Part shown: positions 6,373 to 8,901 of the stretch, in pieces
How positions within the stretch are numbered: position 1 is the first letter of the stretch
Layout of the letters: each line of letters begins with the position of its first letter
Assembly (NCBI GenBank): GCA_026396775.1
Contig: JAPLWD010000084.1
Location: forward strand, 1-8,901
From: Candidatus Gribaldobacteria bacterium
GTDB lineage: Bacteria; Patescibacteriota; Minisyncoccia; Minisyncoccales; CG1-02-41-26
Reading direction: 5' to 3'
DNA: 8,901 nt
Made by a program: the position numbers and the translations under genes
Notes under the pieces: generated by a model
What the model was told of the DNA's origin: nothing
What the model saw: the letters and a program-made list of their open reading frames with translations, nothing else
The model's database searches: none

Positions 6373-6528
6373 AAAATAACTCAAATTACAAAATAAGGAG
6401 GCGAGGAAAGTTATTTTTGTGAACATTCGACCCCTGTTGGCATGGTTCCCGAGTACTCGAGGGGCAACAGGGGGAGAGTTTAGCCTAAAAGCCCGCTGGG
6501 GCTTTTGGGCGGTTCACCAAAATAACTT
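6373..6528 (+). ncRNA. Candidate structured RNA or cis-regulatory leader upstream of pyrG
   Basis: The sequence folds into a multi-branch element. The closing stem joins 6408-6424 to 6512-6528: 10 bp, one T-C mismatch, then 6 bp. Inside, hairpin A has CCCCTGTTG (6431-6439) paired with CAACAGGGG (6465-6473) and an inner stem around CCCGA/TCGAGGG. Hairpin B has 6483-6494 paired with 6499-6510, 12 bp with one G-T wobble and loop GCTG. This part is clearly more GC-rich than the flanking DNA. A second copy of AAAATAACT at 6373-6381 can compete for AGTTATTTT (6409-6417), so two folds are possible. I cannot match it to a known riboswitch, 6S, SRP, RNase P or tmRNA pattern. Whether it is a leader controlling pyrG or a separate RNA gene is undecided. 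No T-run terminator follows it and no clear promoter precedes it. Confidence 0.6.
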
Positions 6529-6537
6529 ACCAAGCCG

Positions 6538-6552
6538 AATTACTTCGTAATT
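6538..6552 (+). other. Small hairpin just upstream of the pyrG start
   Basis: AATTAC, loop TTC, GTAATT: a perfect 6-bp stem ending 7 bases before ATG 6560, exactly where a Shine-Dalgarno would be expected but is absent. It may influence ribosome access. The function is inference. Confidence 0.4.
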
Positions 6553-6559
6553 TTACATT

Positions 6560-8179
6560 ATGACTAAATATATCTTTGTCGCCGGAGGCGTAATGTCCGG
6601 AGTTGGGAAAGGCATCACCACAGCTTCAATTGGTCGCATTCTAAAAAGCAAAGGGTTTAAAGTGCAAATTATGAAAATTGACCCTTATGTCAATGTGGAT
6701 GCAGGCACGATGAACCCCATTGAGCACGGCGAAGTGTTTGTAACCGACGATGGCACCGAATGCGATCAAGATTTAGGTAATTACGAAAGATTTTTAGAAC
6801 AAGATTTAAGCACCGATAACTATCTAACCACTGGCCGAGTTTATCAAGCGGTAATTCAACGCGAAAGAAATTTAGAATATCAAGGTAAATGCGTAGAAGT
6901 GGTTCCACATATTCCAGAAGAAGTAATTAATCGTATCAAACTTTTAGAGAAAAAAACCAAAGCCGATATTGTTTTAGTTGAAATCGGTGGCACGGTAGGG
7001 GAGTATCAAAATTTATTATTTTTAGAGGCGGCTCGGATGATGAAATTAAAAAATCCCAAAGGTTTAGTTTTTGTTTTAGTGAGCTATTTACCAACCCCCC
7101 AAAATCTTGGTGAAATGAAAACCAAACCCACTCAATATGCTGTGCGGTCTTTGAATATGGCGGGTATTCAGCCCGATATTATTGTCGCTCGAGGCAGTTC
7201 GGCCTTAGACGCCCCGCGCAAAAGAAAGCTTTCCATTTTTTGCAGTGTGGACGAAAAAGATATTATTTCAGCTCCCGATGTTAAGTCAATTTATGAAGTG
7301 CCGTTAAACTATGAACAAGATGACTTGGGTAATCGAATTTTAAAAAAGTTAGGGCTCAAAGCAAAAGTTAACACATTGGGTGATTGGGAAAAATTAGTGT
7401 TTAACATTAATAACCCTAAAAAAGAAGTTACCATTGGTATTGTAGGTAAATATTTTAAAACCGGTGGCTTTACTTTAATGGATTCTTATATTTCGGTTTT
7501 AGAAGCAATTAAACATAGCGCTTTTTTCTTTCAAGCTAAGCCCAACATAATTTGGTTTGATTCTGAATCTTACGAAGCTAACCCCGCTAATTTAAAAGAA
7601 CTAAAAGAGGTTGATGGCGTAATAGTGCCGGGTGGTTTTGGGAGTAGGGGAGTGGAAGGCAAAATTTTAGCTATTGAATATTGCCGTAAAAACAAGATCC
7701 CTTATTTTGGCTTGTGCTTAGGGATGCAATTGGCGGTGGTAGAATTTGCTCGCAATGTTTGTGGAATCAAAAATGCTAATTCCACTGAATTTTCATCAAC
7801 TTGTCAAGGGGTGATTGATTTAATGCCCGAACAACGCCAACTAATGAAAGACTCTCATTTTGGAGCCACGATGCGCTTAGGGGCTTATCAATGCCAATTA
7901 AAGCCTAGCACTCTGGCTAAGAAGGCTTATGGAGCTGAAGTGATTTCCGAACGCCACCGCCATCGCTATGAACTCAATAACGACTTTAGAAGCCAGCTAG
8001 AGGCTAAGGGTTTAGTGGTAGCAGGCACCAATCCTGAACGCAATTTAGTGGAAATTGTTGAATTAAAAGTAGGGGAGCATCCTTTCTTTTTAGGCACCCA
8101 GTTTCACCCCGAATTTAAATCCCGCCCCCTCAACCCCCACCCTTTATTCAAAGAATTCATCAAAGCTTGTTTAAAGTAA
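6560..8179 (+). CDS. pyrG: CTP synthase (glutamine hydrolysing)
   Basis: Full length at 539 residues (E. coli 545). It makes CTP from UTP with ATP and glutamine, the last step of pyrimidine nucleotide synthesis, in the cytosol. The N-terminal synthetase domain (about 1-270) has the P-loop GGVMSGVGKGIT (9-20), DPYVNVDAGTM, HGEVFVTDDG, EIGGTVGEYQN (141-151) and MKTKPTQ. The C-terminal class I glutamine amidotransferase domain (about 290-539) has GLCLGMQ with nucleophile Cys386, and His516/Glu518 in QFHPEF, plus the oxyanion-loop GGFGSRG. All catalytic residues are present. ATG 6560 lacks a Shine-Dalgarno. The 200-base leader contains an elaborate RNA fold, the only sign of special regulation. 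The gene is followed directly by a terminator shared with rpmA. Confidence 0.99.
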   Translation: MTKYIFVAGGVMSGVGKGITTASIGRILKSKGFKVQIMKIDPYVNVDAGTMNPIEHGEVFVTDDGTECDQDLGNYERFLEQDLSTDNYLTTGRVYQAVIQRERNLEYQGKCVEVVPHIPEEVINRIKLLEKKTKADIVLVEIGGTVGEYQNLLFLEAARMMKLKNPKGLVFVLVSYLPTPQNLGEMKTKPTQYAVRSLNMAGIQPDIIVARGSSALDAPRKRKLSIFCSVDEKDIISAPDVKSIYEVPLNYEQDDLGNRILKKLGLKAKVNTLGDWEKLVFNINNPKKEVTIGIVGKYFKTGGFTLMDSYISVLEAIKHSAFFFQAKPNIIWFDSESYEANPANLKELKEVDGVIVPGGFGSRGVEGKILAIEYCRKNKIPYFGLCLGMQLAVVEFARNVCGIKNANSTEFSSTCQGVIDLMPEQRQLMKDSHFGATMRLGAYQCQLKPSTLAKKAYGAEVISERHRHRYELNNDFRSQLEAKGLVVAGTNPERNLVEIVELKVGEHPFFLGTQFHPEFKSRPLNPHPLFKEFIKACLK

Positions 8180-8180
8180 T

Positions 8181-8225
8181 AAAAAACCAGCAGTCGCTAA
8201 TTTGAAAAGCAGCTGCTGGTTTTTT
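8181..8225. terminator. Bidirectional terminator between convergent pyrG and rpmA
   Basis: AAAAAACCAGCAG (8181-8193) pairs perfectly with CTGCTGGTTTTTT (8213-8225), 13 bp, with A-run and T-run on opposite sides so that it works on both strands. It begins one base after the pyrG stop and lies 15 bases beyond the rpmA stop on the - strand. Confidence 0.93.
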
Positions 8226-8240
8226 AAAAATAACACTGAA

Positions 8241-8513
8241 TTAGATTACGTTTACGATCTTAGTTTTTCTTTTTTGACCAGTAAAGGTAACTTTATTTTT
8301 AGTTTGAAATTTTATTTTGCCTTCTTTCATCGCAAAAAGAGTGTGATCCGTACCACAACCTACATTTTTACCCGCTAAAATTTTAGTACCTCTTTGACGG
8401 ATGATAATCATCCCAGGTTTAGCCACCTGGCCATCGTAGAGTTTAACCCCTAAATACTGCGGGTTAGAATCTCGACCCAGCTTGGTAGAGCCCTTAGCCT
8501 TTGTATGTGCCAT
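8241..8513 (-). CDS. rpmA: 50S ribosomal protein L27
   Basis: 90 residues (bacterial L27 is usually about 85-95). L27's N-terminal tail reaches the peptidyl transferase centre of the 50S subunit. The family landmarks are present in order: [16 protein letters not shown] (1-16), LGVK (21-24), IIIRQRGTK (36-44), [14 protein letters not shown] (48-61) and a basic C-terminus. The protein begins directly with MAH, without the cleavable N-terminal extension found in Firmicutes L27. Its common partner rplU (L21) is not adjacent upstream; instead a divergent small membrane-protein gene starts 27 bases away. The start codon has no Shine-Dalgarno. Confidence 0.98.
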   Translation of the reverse strand: MAHTKAKGSTKLGRDSNPQYLGVKLYDGQVAKPGMIIIRQRGTKILAGKNVGCGTDHTLFAMKEGKIKFQTKNKVTFTGQKRKTKIVNVI

Positions 8514-8540
8514 AGTTTTAAGTTAAATTAGATTATCAAT

Positions 8541-8569
8541 ATGTTACCAGATTTCAAGGATTTTTTCAA
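8541..8569 (-). promoter_or_regulatory. Candidate promoter of rpmA
   Basis: Read on the - strand: TTGAAA (8569-8564), a 17-base spacer and TAACAT (8546-8541) preceded by TGG, giving an extended -10. The -10 hexamer matches only 4 of 6. It would lie inside the first codons of the divergent small gene. A second -10-like GATAAT (8537-8532) has no well-placed -35. Confidence 0.35.
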
Positions 8570-8702
8570 GTCTCATCAGCCCCAAATCGTCTTAGGCTTA
8601 ATTGTCTTTTTACTATGCCTATTATGCTTTGGCTTTGGAGTAATAACCCAATTTTATCTAGCTAAACCACCCCTAGAAATTCAAACCCCAGTGGGGGAGT
8701 GA
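8541..8702 (+). CDS. Small single-pass membrane protein, 53 residues
   Basis: The ATG at 8541 opens a 53-codon frame ending in TGA. Residues 1-15 are polar (MLPDFKDFFKSHQPQ). Residues 16-35 are a strongly hydrophobic helix rich in Leu, Phe, Val and Gly with two Cys (26, 29). A short tail, QFYLAKPPLEIQTPVGE, follows. This looks like a real membrane anchor and not a chance ORF. The tail recalls the segment after the membrane anchor in ComEA-like proteins, but there is no helix-hairpin-helix domain downstream in any obvious frame, so that link is only a thought. There is no Shine-Dalgarno. A possible promoter on + is TTGTAT (8501-8506), 17 bases, TAAATT (8524-8529), which would give an almost leaderless message. 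It is divergent from rpmA. Confidence 0.5.
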   Translation: MLPDFKDFFKSHQPQIVLGLIVFLLCLLCFGFGVITQFYLAKPPLEIQTPVGE

Positions 8703-8705
8703 GCT

Positions 8706-8731
8706 AATTAAAAAACTAGTCATTTTTAATT
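8706..8731. terminator. Weak AT-only hairpin after the small membrane-protein gene
   Basis: AATTAAAAA (8706-8714) pairs with TTTTTAATT (8723-8731) around an 8-base loop. It lies 3 bases after the stop codon of the 53-residue gene. With no G-C pairs it would be a weak terminator, possibly serving both this gene and the convergent partial gene. Another hairpin, AACCAC (8779-8784) with GTGGTT (8796-8801), overlaps the stop of the latter. Confidence 0.3.
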
Positions 8732-8799
8732 TCCTTGCCACTGTGGAATTGACGATGGACATCTCTTGATTGTTTAGAAACCACATGGGTATAAAGTGG

Positions 8800-8901
8800 T
8801 TAAGTTTTTCTAAATTCTATTAGGTTTTCGTTGTCTGGTACTATTAAATAAACAGAATTCTCCTTTGTTGCTAAATTAAGCCAAAGCTTATATAAAGATG
8901 T
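8800..8901 (-). CDS. 3' end of an unrecognised gene
   Basis: On the - strand a frame is open from the window edge for 33 codons and stops at TAA (8802-8800). The end of the peptide reads NSVYLIVPDNENLIEFRKT, preceded by LWLNLATKE. The alternation of hydrophobic and charged residues (a VYLIVP strand and a loop with an amphipathic end) looks like genuine protein, and the stop falls in an AT-rich intergenic stretch. I do not recognise the family from this fragment. The start is beyond the window. Confidence 0.5.
   Translation of the reverse strand, partial: TSLYKLWLNLATKENSVYLIVPDNENLIEFRKT

Noticed and set aside
6403..6411. GAGGAAAGT, the start of the RNase P RNA core motif
   Set aside because: The rest of the core, including an ACAGAA-type motif, is absent and the region is far too short for RNase P RNA.
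6431..6510. Resemblance to an HDV-like ribozyme (GGCATGGTTCCC followed later by GGGGCAAC)
   Set aside because: The required nested pseudoknot cannot be built: no downstream strand complements the would-be P2 arm, and the loop of the would-be P3 is too small. The observed pairing is simple nested hairpins.
487..8179. Alternative genetic code with TGA as glycine (as in some CPR groups)
   Set aside because: No in-frame TGA occurs in any of the conserved genes and glycine is always GGN, so nothing supports recoding.

Overview
The window looks like a low-GC, densely packed bacterial chromosome segment, most plausibly from Patescibacteria (Candidate Phyla Radiation, Parcubacteria-like). This is an inference. 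It rests on the A/T-rich codon use, the near absence of Shine-Dalgarno sequences in front of conserved genes, very short leaders, and a genome-streamlined mix of housekeeping genes. The presence of ribosomal protein L9 argues against those CPR lineages reported to lack it. The conserved reading frames contain no in-frame TGA, so the standard bacterial code fits.

Layout. (1) 1-3485: the Hsp70 chaperone cluster grpE (3' part only), dnaK and dnaJ, all on + and probably co-transcribed. A large imperfect palindrome lies in the grpE-dnaK gap. (2) 3517-3632: a tRNA-Lys(UUU) gene followed by a strong terminator. (3) 3735-4492: an accessory-looking insert. It holds an unrecognised Trp/Cys-rich 173-residue protein, a 15-codon mini-ORF, a run of hairpins and a terminator. 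It is the only part of the window whose starts carry strong GGAGG ribosome binding sites. (4) 4471-5790: an S41 carboxyl-terminal processing protease with its own sigma70-type promoter, which overlaps the preceding terminator. (5) 5779-6357: rplI (L9) with a strong extended -10 promoter, a hairpin at the mRNA 5' end, and a terminator. (6) 6358-6559: a roughly 150-nt leader or stand-alone RNA with an elaborate predicted fold (a long closing stem and two internal hairpins), directly before pyrG. (7) 6560-8179: pyrG (CTP synthase), then a bidirectional terminator shared with convergent rpmA (L27) on the - strand. (8) 8541-8702: a small single-pass membrane protein divergent from rpmA. (9) 8800-8901: the 3' end of an unrecognised gene on -.

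The three chaperone genes form one machine: DnaK ATPase, DnaJ co-chaperone and GrpE nucleotide exchange factor. The remaining core genes (protease, L9, L27, CTP synthase, tRNA-Lys) are housekeeping genes with separate transcription signals. The best candidate for something undescribed is the structured RNA at 6373-6528 upstream of pyrG, which has two mutually exclusive pairings for one strand. Second is the insert between tRNA-Lys and the protease gene.
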